Positions 44,700 to 54,870 of a DNA stretch of 64,000 bases are shown in pieces (positions within the stretch are counted from its first letter, which is position 1; the number at the start of each line of letters is the position of its first letter). The stretch covers positions 52,948,905 through 53,012,904 of the forward strand of contig CM023540.1 of the NCBI GenBank assembly GCA_013350335.1, in the 5' to 3' direction. Source of the DNA: Chimonanthus salicifolius. Its lineage: Eukaryota > Streptophyta > Magnoliopsida > Laurales > Calycanthaceae. The notes beneath the pieces were generated by a model. The model saw nothing but the letters and a program-made list of their open reading frames with translations, made no database searches and was not told the origin of the DNA. The translations under genes were made by a program, and so were the position numbers.

Positions 44700-46500
44700 G
44701 GGTTCGGCCATGATGTTTGGTTGAACCGCATGGAGAAAATTAGAGATGGGTTAATGGTTTAAAAAAAGAAGAAAGAACCATAGGGTTCGGCCATACACCA
44801 TAGTGCATGGCCGAACCCCATGGGAAAGATTTGATTAGTTAATTGGTTTTAAAGATTGAAAACCATGGTATGTTTTTGATTCATTCATTGGGTTTATATT
44901 TTAGATTATGGATCATGGAAAATCATGGTTATTTCATGATGGTTTGGATGATGAAAACCATGGGGATTTATGGTTTAGATTAACAAATTTGAATGATGAA
45001 AATCCATGGAAGAGTTTGTTAATATTTAAAGAAAAATTGGATGGACATTGGGTCGGCCTTGGCATGGCCGAACCATGATTTCTAGATGGGTAAATGGTTG
45101 GACCTAAAATATTAAAAGGAAGAGGTGACGTTCGACCATGGTGTATGGCCGAACCCCACCAAACTTTTATGGAAGTGATGATCGGTTTTGATGGGATCTA
45201 AACCAATGGCTAAGATCATGAACCATAGGGTTCGGCCAAGGTGTATGGCCAAACCCCATGGGGTAGATTTTGAATGGAGATTAAAATAGAAAACTTCTAA
45301 TTAAGGAAAGGGTTTGCTAAATTGGAAAGCATCTAATTTTGGAAGGTGTTATACTAGATTTGGAAACCTTCCATTTATGGAAGAAGTTGTTAATTATGGA
45401 AAAGTAATCTAATTTTGGAAGGTGTTTCCAAATATGGAAAGGAGGTTGCTGATTAGGAAAGTTTCTATTCTTGGAAGTGGATATTAAAATAAGAAAATAT
45501 CTACTTAAAGACCCTGAAGATTATTTATAGGAACCATCCCAAGAATGGAAGGTAAGGCTTGATTTTGGAACCTAATTTAAATGAAAGGATTGGTTGCCAT
45601 GAGTGAGGTTCGGCCATGATGTATGGCCGAACCCCACTAGGGTTTAGTTTTGGAAACCTTGTTATTTATGGAATATGATATTCAATCATAGAAGGGTTGG
45701 TGTTTAATAAATAAACCTTCTAAATGTGGACCTTAGGTTAAAAATGGAAGGAAGAGTTATTTATAGAAAACTTTCCATTTAAGGAAGGAGGTTGATATTT
45801 TGATAAGTTAAATAGGGAAACCTTCTAATGATAAAAGGGGAGATTAAGAAAGGGAAGTTCTATTCTTGGAAGGTGAAATCTAAATTTGGAGACCTTCCAA
45901 TTATAGAAAGGTGGAGATCAATTGGAAATTATACACCATAGGGTTCGGCCATGGTGTATGGCCGAACCTCATGGTCCAAATTAAGGGATTAATGGCACCT
46001 TTAGTTCATGGTTTAAGGGCTGATTAATAAATCAGATTATTAACCTATGTCATGGGTTAGGTTATGGGTAGTTTAAAATAAAATAAAGGATACAATGTAT
46101 GATATGAATTGATGGAGAAAGGAATGGCAAAAATGTAATTAAAATACCAAAGTAGGAGAACCATGGGTTCGGCCATGAGGTATGGCCGAACCCTATGAGA
46201 TGTGTTTGATGAACTTATTTGGTTAGGGAAATTTTTAAGGTCTAATTATGGAAGATTTAAAGGAAGAAGGAAACCAATGGCATTTTGGTAAATATGAGAG
46301 AATGTTGGACATTGGGTTCTGCCATGGTGTATGGCCGAACCCCATGAATTATTTTATGGGATTATGAACTTTGGAAGCATGAATGGATGAATTGGAACCT
46401 AAGCAAGGAAAAGAGACTAGGATTATCAACAGTGGCATTTTTGTAAATATGTATGAAAAATGGTAAACCATGGGTTCGGCCATGGTGTATGGCCGAACCC
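44700..46500 (+). repeat. Longest array of GGTTCGGCC hairpin cassettes
   Basis: About ten cassettes begin near 44700, 44785, 45053 (degenerate), 45131, 45228, 45609, 45942, 46170, 46314 and 46472. Most read GGGTTCGGCCATGGTGTATGGCCGAACCCCATGG-like in two short parts (arm, 5-8 base loop, arm). Separating DNA has many GGAAACCTTCTAATT-like phrases, a second, looser repeat. Confidence 0.87.
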
Positions 46501-46944
46501 CATGGGGATTTGTTTATGGATTTAGAACCTGGTAATTAGGTGAGTTTTGGTGTTGATTTATTATTATATCATAAGGTAACGGGATCTCGCAAGCGGTGCG
46601 CGATCGGTGATAGAATCTTGGACGGAAACGCAAGGACTTGTGAACGGTCTTAGGTAGGATTCCACCTCTTTGAAACCATGGCTTATGTACTTTGTTTTTA
46701 TATTATGTTTGATGAAAATATGTTTCCCAGGATATGTTTTATTATATTGATTTTCAAATGCTATACTTAAGTGTTTAAAATAGCATGGGCCAATTATGTT
46801 TCAAAGGATGATTTTACATGCTAAGTTTATTTATATAAAAAGCACATGTAGTATGTGTTTTCAAATGATGATTTTCAATGCTATGTTTATGTCATAAAAT
46901 AGCATGTGTTTCATTGGCATCTCATGCATGGCATGGGGTGGAGG

Positions 46945-47075
46945 ATTTATAACCGGAGGGGTCACACTCCGTCGGGGCGTCCGAAAAACCTATGTGCAAC
47001 ACCTTGATGTGATTTCCATCAAGAAGATCTCCAGAGGGTCCACACTCTGTCGGGGCGACCGAAAGACCTATGTGG
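46945..47075 (+). repeat. Two-unit minisatellite
   Basis: Two units with CCGGAGGGGTCACACTCCGTC or CAGAGGGTCCACACTCTGTC, then GGGGCG(T/A)CCGAAA(A/G)ACCTATGTG. Same position and wording as the minisatellites at 5356, 27010 and 48790. Confidence 0.75.
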
Positions 47076-47837
47076 TAGGCATATTTATACACAGGTGATG
47101 GGTGGGACTCATTGCATAATTGTCATCATTGCATGGCATGGTTTTATATGGTTTTGATATCACTATGTTATATGATATGTTTTGTACTAACTATGTGTTA
47201 GCCGTAACTGGAATACCTACTGGGCGCGTTGTACTAACGCCCTACTTCTACCCTGTAGTTGGTGATACAGGTAATCAGGGAAACGATGAGCATAAGACGG
47301 ACCAGGCATAGGAGCTTGGAAGATCTAGTTTATATGTTTTGAATAAAATCACTCATGAACTTGTATTTGAGTATTTGGCTATCGGATTGTAATAACTTAG
47401 ATGGTTGGACTGTTGGTTTGATGATTATGACGTACTTTGCTATCTGAATGGATTAGAATGTGGTTCTAATATAATTCCGTATTTTGATGGTTATGATTCC
47501 GCAGTGGCATGATTTTATTTCCGCAAGTCGGTATTGCTATGTGTGAACCATTTTATTGGACTGAGTCAATACACACATAGGGTTGGCCAATTGAGGGTCG
47601 GACTTTGGAAGTTCGAACTTAACTCGCGTCGTGACGTCCCGCGCTCTATCACTCTACTCTGTTACCAAAAAAAAAATATATACACTGAATTTACGGGAAA
47701 AAGCGAGTGAAAAAGGGCGGGGCATTACAGGAAGGATGGAGTTGCTAAATTTAGAAAGCTTCCATTTATGGAAGGAGGTTGCTAAAATTAGAAGCTGCCT
47801 AATTATGGACTTTCTAAATAAGGATTTTGGAAACCAT

Positions 47838-48460
47838 AGGGTTCGGCCATGGGTATGGCCGAAACCCATGGAGTTGGTTTGGTATTTTTAGAGTAAATAA
47901 ATTTATGGTTATTAATTTAGAAAGTGGAGATAAGATTGGAAACAAATGTATCATGGTTTCGGCCATGTGTGTGGCCGAACTCCATGAATAAAAAATTGTG
48001 GGTTATGCTTTGTGTTTTGTAAATAAAGTGAAAGATACAATGTATGTTATGAATTGATGGTGAAGGTAATGGCAAAAATGTAATTACATGCCAAAGTGGA
48101 GAACCATGGGTTCGGCCATGGTGTATGGCCGAACCCCACGAGGCTTATTTTATGGACTTATGATGGTTTGTGGATCGAACATTAACGTAGGCAATTGTTT
48201 TAATGATTGAAAATATGGGATTATGGAATGATAGCCATGGAGGGCATTTTTGTAAATATGTGAAAATGTTGGACACCATGGCTGAACCCCATGAATTAAT
48301 TATTGGACTATGTGTTTGGTTTATTTTAGAACATAAGTCTTATGGATTAATTGGAACTTAAGAAAGGAAAAGGGCTATGGTTATGATCAATGGCATTATT
48401 GTAATTATGGACAAAAATGGTAGACCATGGGTTCAGCCATGGTGTATGGCCAAACCCCAT
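47838..48460 (+). repeat. GGTTCGGCC hairpin cassettes of the 3' LTR
   Basis: Cassettes near 47838, 47957, 48108 and 48429, plus one half-copy at about 48278. Arms carry scattered single changes (GGTTTCGGCC at 47957, GGTTCAGCC at 48430). Confidence 0.82.
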
Positions 48461-48784
48461 GGGGTTTTGTTTATGGACTTAGAACTTGAAAAATCAAGTG
48501 GGACTTGGTGATGATTAATTGTCAAATTATAAGATAACGGGATCTCACAAGGCATTTACGATCGCGAGCGGTTACCGGACGAAGGACGCAATCACACGTT
48601 AGCGGTCTTTGGTAGGATTCCACCTCTTTGAAACCATGGGCTTATGTACATTGTTCTTACCTTATTTATGAAGTTTTATGATGCAAAATAATATGTTTCA
48701 AATATGTGATTTTAAAAGCTATGATTTGTTTTATTGCATAGCATGTTGGCATTTGCATCTCATGCATGGCATGGGAGGGATGAC

Positions 48785-48990
48785 AAGTAACCGGAGCCCA
48801 CACTCCGTCGGAAAGTCCGTAAGGCAAGTGTGGGGCCTCCCTTGGTGATGAGAATCCCACCAGGAGGATTACCTTGATGAGGAGAATTCCATCAAGAGGA
48901 TACTGTGTAACCGGAGCCCACACTCCGTCGGGATGTCCGTAAGGCAACTGTGGGGTATACCTTGATGAGGAGAATTCCATCAGGTGGATA
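48785..48990 (+). repeat. Minisatellite with CCTTGATGAGGAGAATTCC spacer units
   Basis: Two long units start GTAACCGGAGCCCACACTCCGTCGG (48787 and 48906, 119-bp shift), each followed by GTCCGTAAGGCAA and GTGGGG. A repeated CTTGATGAGGAGAATTCCATCA lies at 48872 and 48961. Confidence 0.8.
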
Positions 48991-49794
48991 CCATGTAATT
49001 GCAATGGGTGGGACTCATTGCATATGATAGCATGGCATGGCATTGAATCAGCATGATTATGATTTTATTATCATGCAAGGTTTTGGTTTTTATCGGTATG
49101 ATTGGATCTTTATTATCATACAGTGTTTTGGATACAATGCTTTATGAGTATGTTATGATTTATTACCCTTGATTTTGATATAAATTATACCTAGATTTTT
49201 GGTATTAACCCATGTGTTAACCCTAACTGGAATTCCTACTGGGCGCGTTGTACTAACGCCCTACTTCTACCCTGTAGTGAATGATGCATGAAATGAGGAA
49301 AACGGGGAACGCAAGGAAGGCCAGACATAGGAGCTTGGATGAATTATTTTATGTGTTTTGAATAAAGATACTCATGGACTTGTATTTAGAGTATCTAGTT
49401 TTCGGAATGTAATAACTTACATATTTTGCTATGGTTAGATGTTATTTGGATAATGATTAATGGGATTTATTGACTAAGTACTTTGCTATCAAATGGCTTA
49501 GTTACGAGTGTTATCATGATTTCACAATGATGATTTATTCCGCATGTGTATCGTATTGCTATATGTGAATCGTTTCCTGGACTTGGTCCATGCACACATA
49601 GGATTTGCCAGTTAAGGGTCGGACTTGGAAAGTTTGGACTTAGCTCGCATCGTGACATTCCGCTCTTGCTCACACTCTGATATTAAAAAAAAAAAAAAAA
49701 TAGACGTTGATTTCGATGCTAGAAGGGCGGGGTGTTACAGGGCCTAAGGCGACTGCCTTATTGGCCTTATGGTCTAGACGGCCCTGAGTCGGTG

Positions 49795-50160
49795 TTGCCT
49801 TCCTTCTTTTGACAGTTTCTATTTGTAATATAGAAATTTCCTCTGCCAATTTCTCAAGGAAGCAACTTCTGTATCCTTTCTTACCATTCAAAGTCCCATT
49901 TTAAAATAGTAATTGCTTTGGCCTAGTAATTGTCGTGTTGAACAGTCCATCCTTATCTACAGGAGTCGGTGCTTAGAAGACTTCCATGTAGCAGGTGCCA
50001 AGTTCTCACCTCTTACCTTGATTGCATTTATCAATTGCCGACATAAACACCCCATGATTTTTAGAGAAAATCATGGTCTCGATTAAAAGGAATCGAGCCA
50101 CATATCCAACAACTTTTTCCTCACTCAATGCTAAGGTTTGTTTTTCTTTTGTTTGCTATT
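49795..50160 (-). other. Continuation of the copia LTR cut by hAT; no genes
   Basis: Follows directly after the second AGTCGGTG. AT/pyrimidine-mixed, without open frame of note. I cannot locate the outer end of the copia LTR. AGTCGGTG occurs once more at 49964-49971, without hAT-like sequence beside it. Confidence 0.4.
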
Positions 50161-50766
50161 GACGCTCAGATCAAAGCAGCCCAAGACAATGCCACTTGAA
50201 CATTTGGTTCAATGACAACAACAACATTCCAAAGTAATTGAAGTAGAGCATCATAGTGAACATGGAGTAGAAAAGATCTTGTAAGCCGACCCATAGTAAC
50301 CAATTGTTGGATATGTGATGATCACGTATACGACTGCCTGAACGAATATGCAAGGAAGCTCAAAAAGAACCTGAGCAAAAGAATATGCCCATGAAGAATA
50401 CATCCCAGCAAATCTCTCTCTAAATTCAAATTTAGCAATGTTTCAGATAGAGCACAAGACACATGGCACACACTGAGCAATCCACTCCATTCGAATATAT
50501 CTTCCTTTACTTGTAAGACTCGAATACTGGTGAGCTTATCTTGGGTTTCAAATGGACTTGGGCTTTGAGGCATGAGCTTGGATCACATGCTTGGATTTCA
50601 GGTTGGGCCCACTTTCTGCACTTTTTCGTAATTTTAATCCTCATATCTTGTATTTTCCTAAATTCCCTACAAAACTCTAAAATTTCAATAAATAATATTT
50701 AAAACACACAAAACAATGGATAGCTAATTCAAATACAGGAGTAAAATAATCATTTTCCTATTATCA
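50161..50766 (-). mobile_element. Athila/Tat-like LTR fragment, reversed
   Basis: Read on the minus strand from 50766, TGATGATAATAGGAAAATG, ATTTTACTCCTG, TTAGCTATCC, AATACAAGATATGAGG, GTGGGCCCAACCTG, CATGTGATCCAAGCTCATGCC and CCCAAGATAAGCTCACCAG line up with the repeat at 14648 and, for the first part, with 54497. The left limit is uncertain. Minus-strand open frames here (60-83 codons) show no domain. Confidence 0.55.
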
Positions 50767-51876
50767 TCACGTAACTCCTGAGAAAAGTCATCCTGGTGCA
50801 CATCACCAGACGGCCCATCTGTACTTCTGTGTTTTTGGCGTGATATTTGCTCCCTGCCTGAACTTCTCCAAGTGTTGACGTTTCCTTCACAAAGGTACGA
50901 TTAGAACAAGGCTAGAACGAGCTTTGGAGGATGAATCGTGTATGCTACGAACAATGATAGCATACAAACAATAAATTCAATCAAACCACTTAAAAGTCCG
51001 GTAAATAGTGAGAATCCCAATGCAAAAACAGTGTCAAAACTGCAGGAGAGAAGAAATTAGAATTGCGATTGTGTTGCGAAACTACAAGCGATCCTGTCTG
51101 CTAAACGACCACTAGATTTACCAATTGTGAAAATTTTCGTTTTCTTTTTTACAAAATGATGTGTCACATCTTTACTGCAATAAAGTGAAAAATCAAGAAC
51201 TGCGGTCTCAGATTCAGCTCAATCTGCTTTAGGGCACCCGTTACGGGAAAATTCAAAACTGAAGCTACAACCTCGATTTCAAGCTTGCTTTTTATATCTA
51301 GGAAGTATACAAAGAGATCAACTGCACTCAAAATTATAGAAATTTTGGAGCAAGATAAATAAATCAAAAATTGTCTGCAAGTCAGATTCATATCATAATC
51401 TGTTGTCTGATGTGCAGATTTATAAAAGTCTGGTAAAAAATCCATATATCGAGCTAGCACGCTAGAAATGAGGAAAACAAAATATTTCTAAAATCCTCAC
51501 ATAAAGATATATTTGCTATAAAAATTTAAGAATTTCGGAGTTTCCTATTGACTTAGAAAAAAATTGCAATATGACGTCTGTTGTAGGGACTGTACTGTAT
51601 TTTCAATCAATCAAAATCAACTACAACAGCTCATTGAAGTATTGTTCGAAAATCAAATCAAGTCCGAAATTTGAAAATAAAATGCATCGAAGGACTTGAA
51701 TGTAAAAAATGCATAGTTGATCACAAAATCAATCAGATCTGAAATATTCGCGAAGCGAACACCAAATTCCTAAGAATCTCGTTTTGATTGCAAACTGAAG
51801 GTGATTTGAAGTTCGAAGGACCAACTTATGATCAATATCGGATGAATGAAAATTGTGGTATGTCCCAAGAGCTGAG
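50767..51876 (-). other. Leader-like non-coding stretch of a minus-strand LTR element
   Basis: AT-rich, with no open frame showing a known domain. It lies downstream (in minus-strand sense) of the primer-binding-site-like sequence at 51877-51888, so it may be the 5' leader of an LTR element whose coding part is gone. Several phrases AAAATCAA(G/T)(A/C) and AAATTCGGAG-like recur. Confidence 0.3.
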
Positions 51877-53010
51877 GCTTTGATACTAGTTGATGTAGGT
51901 CTAGGGTCGAATTTGATGAAACCCTCTATAGACTCGCAAATTCAGAGTATGGTATATGAAATAGCGCAGCCAATCACAGCTAATGAAAGGATTTTGCGAG
52001 ATACGAGTTTGGTGACCAAGAACTCGCAACAACAAGGTTCCCAAGATTCCAATTACACTTAAAGAATTTAGATTAAGGACCCTTTTTATTTAATGGATTG
52101 GAAATTTGAGAAAGCAAAAATAAAAGAAGGAATTAATTCCCTTAATCTAAAATCTAAAAGACATAATTGAAGTCAAACAACTGGTACTTACTTGCAAAAG
52201 TTAGGTTTACCCACCCTAGGGTTTCTCTTTCGCCAAGGGCCCCTGCCCGGGGTGAATCCACACGAAACTTCAAGAGTTGTTTTTCCAAAAATTATCAATT
52301 GTATGTAAAAATCGATATTACAAGGTTTTTGTAAGGAAAATCAAGGAAAGGACTAAATACCCTTGCCTTAGTTGACTAAGCCAAGAAAGGATATTTTTTC
52401 TCTAAAAATCCTAAAATCATGCAATTGCTAAGTATGGATTGTAGTCTTATTTAGACCAATCCATCTAAGCCTTTAAAAATGTCATTTGGCCTATTTAACA
52501 ATAGAGATTAATCATAAAAAAGCATAAATAAATAAAAAACAAAAAATCGTATCTAAGTTGAGAAATTCGCCCATGTGAAGAGATTCTCATGCAAAATTCT
52601 CCACCTCTTTTCTAAAGATGGAATCTGTTAAGCTTGGAATAGCTACATGTTCAGTAAAATGATCATAATTTGAGCTACGGAACTTGAATTTGGTCATTCT
52701 TGAACTGGTTCAAAAAATCCATGAGTAAGCTGTCCACAATTAAAATTTATCAAATTCTGAATTCATTTGATACCTCAAAATGCTCGTCAAGTCAGTACTG
52801 TTTTTAACCATCCGATTTAAAGTTAGCTTGGATGGATTTCTGCCAAGTGTCACAAAGAAAGAGGATTTAGCAATGGATCAGTTATGGGTTTTATGGAGTG
52901 GGCTTGGATTTAAATTTGACATGTTTAATGTATGAACTTGGACATACATGCTTAATTGAGTTATTCAAACCTGTTAGGTAATTGAGATCGGACTAACAAA
53001 GTGATCAGGT
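51877..53010 (-). mobile_element. LTR-like stretch with primer-binding-site variant
   Basis: On the minus strand TAGTATCAAAGC (51888-51877) differs by two bases from TGGTATCAGAGC. It is preceded by an LTR-type end CTACATCA (plus strand TGATGTAG, 51891). The stretch to the right is AT-rich with one GC-rich block (52226-52256, GGGCCCCTGCCCGGGG). The LTR's outer end is not recognised, so the extent is a guess. Confidence 0.4.
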
Positions 53011-53562
53011 TTATTAGACGAATTTCAGTGATGATTATCTTTGGCAATTTGAATCATGAAAGTCAAGTCAATTTCACCAATGTGATCAAGATCTACAGAA
53101 AGTCCACCAGTATAAAATACTGGACCATTAGGCCTAATGACCTCATCAGAGAGGGAAACCTTTAAAAAAATAATTGAATGGGTCAAGAAGGATATGATAG
53201 AATACAAATTAGTGGAGGAAGAAATCGAAAAGCCAATTTCAAATTAATAGAATTAATGACTCAGATAATGATAAAGATGATGACAATATTCTATATACAT
53301 TTAAAAGAAAGACAATGGATGATTTGATGAGTGGTGACAGTGAACATTGAAGGAGATTTGCCATATTGAGTTATGACGTATATATAATCTAAATATGAAT
53401 TAATATAAATTAATTTGTATTCAGATACCCATTACATAATAAAATTACCGTGAGCCATACCAAGTTCGCATTTGAGCTTTGAACTCATTTTTATCAGTGA
53501 TTAAACTGAGATAACTCATTTTTTAGCAGTGCTTAAGCTGAGCAAGTTGTAGCATGAGATAT
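53011..53562. other. Unassigned stretch
   Basis: A 60-codon minus-strand open frame (53207-53025) with VIRPNGPVFYTGGLSVDLDH looks protein-like but I cannot place it in a family. An AATTAATATAAATTAATTTG-type AT palindrome lies near 53398-53418. Nothing else is recognisable. Confidence 0.3.
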
Positions 53563-53727
53563 GTTACGATAGGATTAGATTTAATTTTCACAGTATCTTC
53601 GTTATCTTCTATTTAAATTAGATTTTATCTTATCTTAGAATTTCATCTTTATATTGTTGTACTTATTATAAATAAATGAAATGGGTTCTCTCCGTCACAC
53701 CGAGTATTTTAATTTCACATGTATCAG
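53563..53727 (+). mobile_element. Short copia-like LTR
   Basis: Starts TGTTACGATAGGATTAG and ends about TTTCACA; TATAAATAAATGAAATGGG (about 53668-53686) is a plausible TATA/R region. It is followed directly by TGTATCAGCAGAAG (53728), a degraded TGGTATCAGAGCAG primer-binding site. About 165 bp, a usual size for short copia LTRs. No partner LTR is seen in the window. Confidence 0.5.
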
Positions 53728-54496
53728 CAGAAGATCCGAGATCTCATTTTTCCTCCCACCCTTCCCCTGAGAGAGCCTTCGTGCAAGCCCCTTTCCTTTC
53801 TCCCTCTGCCAATGTCAATCTTTCAGCAGAGGGAGGCGTCGTACATCATGTAATTCTTCTCTCCAACAAATCCCACCGTCTGCCTAAAAAAAAAAACCCT
53901 CTTTCAGTCTGCTGGATCCTCTCCAGACACTCCGCTCTGTCCGTTGGCAGTCTTCCCTGTGCCTCCGCTTCCACGTCGGGACGCTTAAATTTGATTCCTC
54001 TTCCCAGTTTGAATATCTCAGATCTACAATTCTTCTTAGCCCTCTCAGATCAGCAGTACTTGTTCCTGCTGTGCTGCAAACGGATCTTCGTCACTACCCG
54101 TTCTGAACAAACCTCCCAGGCTTCCCTCTCACTTTCGTTGCATATCTCTTCTTGCTGCCTTTGCTCTGCAGCCCGACGTCGTCCTCTCAGGAAAGCCTTT
54201 CAGCCCGTCTATGGAACGAGCCAGAGAGTTTGCTCTGCAGCCCGACGTCGTCCTCTCAGGAAAGCCTTTCCGCCCGTCTATGGAACGAGCCAGAGAGTTT
54301 GTTTTGTGTACACAAAAAAAAAAAAAACAGGAAAACCCTTTAAGTGGTCCGTTGGACCTTGTTTTTCAGTGCTCCCGTGAGACTACTATTTCGGGTACTC
54401 ATGCAGCACAATCAAAACAAATATATATATATATATTTGCAGGTCGTCATCTATATTCGTTGCCGGCCAGTTCGTAACCAATCGGTGTGTTACTGA
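53728..54496 (+). other. Copia-like leader with in-frame 69-bp duplication
   Basis: CT-rich sequence after the primer-binding-site-like position. A 234-codon open frame (53676-54380) covers it, but starts inside the LTR and has no domain; its composition (S, L, P, R) follows from the CT-rich DNA. A 69-bp tandem duplication (about 54161-54229 and 54230-54298; GCTCTGCAGCCCGACGTCG word) differs at one or two bases. An A-run lies at 54315-54327 and an (AT)n run at 54421-54436. I regard it as non-coding leader. Confidence 0.45.
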
Positions 54497-54519
54497 TGAA
54501 CACAGGAAAATTACATTTT

Positions 54520-54870
54520 TACCCCTGTACATGAGACTAGTTAGCCCTTGTTTTGAGTGTTTTTATTACTCCCTCAGTCCCAAATTAGTTGTCTTAATTT
54601 TGAAATTGTCCCAAAATAATTATCTCATTTATATTGAAGTAGTATAAAGTGTGTTGAAAATGGATAAAATCACATGGAGTGTTAACCTTATATAAAGAGT
54701 TTCATAAAAAATACAAATCTTTCAAATGAGACAATTAAAATGGGACGGAGGGAGTATTATTTATTGGAATTTGAGAGTTTTTGGAATTTGAGTGTTTTTA
54801 CCCGTGTACATGCGATTAGTTAGCCCTTGTTTTGAGTGTTTTTATTATTATTTATTGGAATTTGAGAGTT
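54520..54870 (+). repeat. Tandem duplication, one copy with and one without the MITE
   Basis: TTTTTACCC(C/G)TGTACATG(A/C)GA...TTAGTTAGCCC and GTGTTTTTATTA...TTATTTATTGGAATTTGAGAG occur at 54516-54788 (with the MITE) and 54796-54869 (without). A short filler (TTTGGAATTTGAGTG) lies between. Confidence 0.88.
54569..54754. mobile_element. Stowaway-like MITE
   Basis: 186 bp with inverted ends CTCCCTCAGTCCC and GGGACGGAGGGAG, flanked by TA on both sides (54567-54568 and 54755-54756). The subterminal TTGTCTTAATTTT and its counterpart GAGACAATTAAAAT also pair. CTCCCTCCGTCCC ends with TA duplication mark Stowaway-type Tc1/mariner MITEs of plants. It has no coding capacity. A tandem copy of the surrounding sequence at 54797-54870 lacks it. 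Confidence 0.93.

Larger units (their letters stand above)
43886..47729 (+). mobile_element. Del/Tekay-type solo LTR, target duplication GGAAG
   Basis: Starts TGTAACACCTCGGG and ends AAGGGCGGGGCATTACA, flanked by GGAAG at 43881-43885 and 47730-47734; 3844 bp. It has donor-like GGTTAGT (44647), ten or so hairpin cassettes (44700-46500), a GATCTCGCAAGCGGTGCGCG block (46580), a two-unit minisatellite (46950-47070), TACTAAC...TGTAG (47232-47258) and an A-run (47668-47678). It entered the first third of the older 3' LTR in the same orientation. Confidence 0.9.
42984..49739 (+). mobile_element. 3' LTR of the chromovirus, with nested solo LTR
   Basis: It starts TGTAATACCCCGATTTTTC at 42984 and ends GGCGGGGTGTTACA at 49739; without the insert at 43886-47729 it is about 2.9 kb, shorter than its relatives. 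It carries donor-like GGTTAGT (43681), hairpin cassettes (47838-48460), two minisatellite units (48790-48990), a TACTAAC...TGTAG acceptor-like element (49251-49277) and an A-run (49683-49699). It is the only LTR here joined to a coding region of its own, so it ties this LTR family to Del/Tekay. The next bases are the last 47 bp of the hAT transposon. Confidence 0.9.
37703..49786. mobile_element. hAT-type DNA transposon carrying a nested chromovirus
   Basis: The 8-bp duplication AGTCGGTG lies at 37695-37702 and 49787-49794. The termini are inverted: CAGGGCCGTCT at 37703 and AGACGGCCCTG ending 49786. Subterminal GGCCTAAGGC(A/G) occurs at both ends (37728 and, in the same orientation, 49741). 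These are hAT hallmarks. The element's own sequence is 37703 to about 39089 and 49740-49786; the rest is the chromovirus and its LTRs. No transposase motif is visible in the remaining 1.4 kb, so it is a non-autonomous or internally deleted copy. Confidence 0.88.

Noticed and set aside
49964..49971. A third AGTCGGTG as a further hAT insertion or footprint
   Set aside because: No hAT terminal sequence lies beside it; an 8-base match in the same LTR can be chance or a local repeat.
53676..54380. 234-codon open frame on the plus strand
   Set aside because: It starts inside a short LTR, has low-complexity S/L/P composition from CT-rich DNA, and includes an in-frame 69-bp duplication that also keeps two other frames open; no domain.
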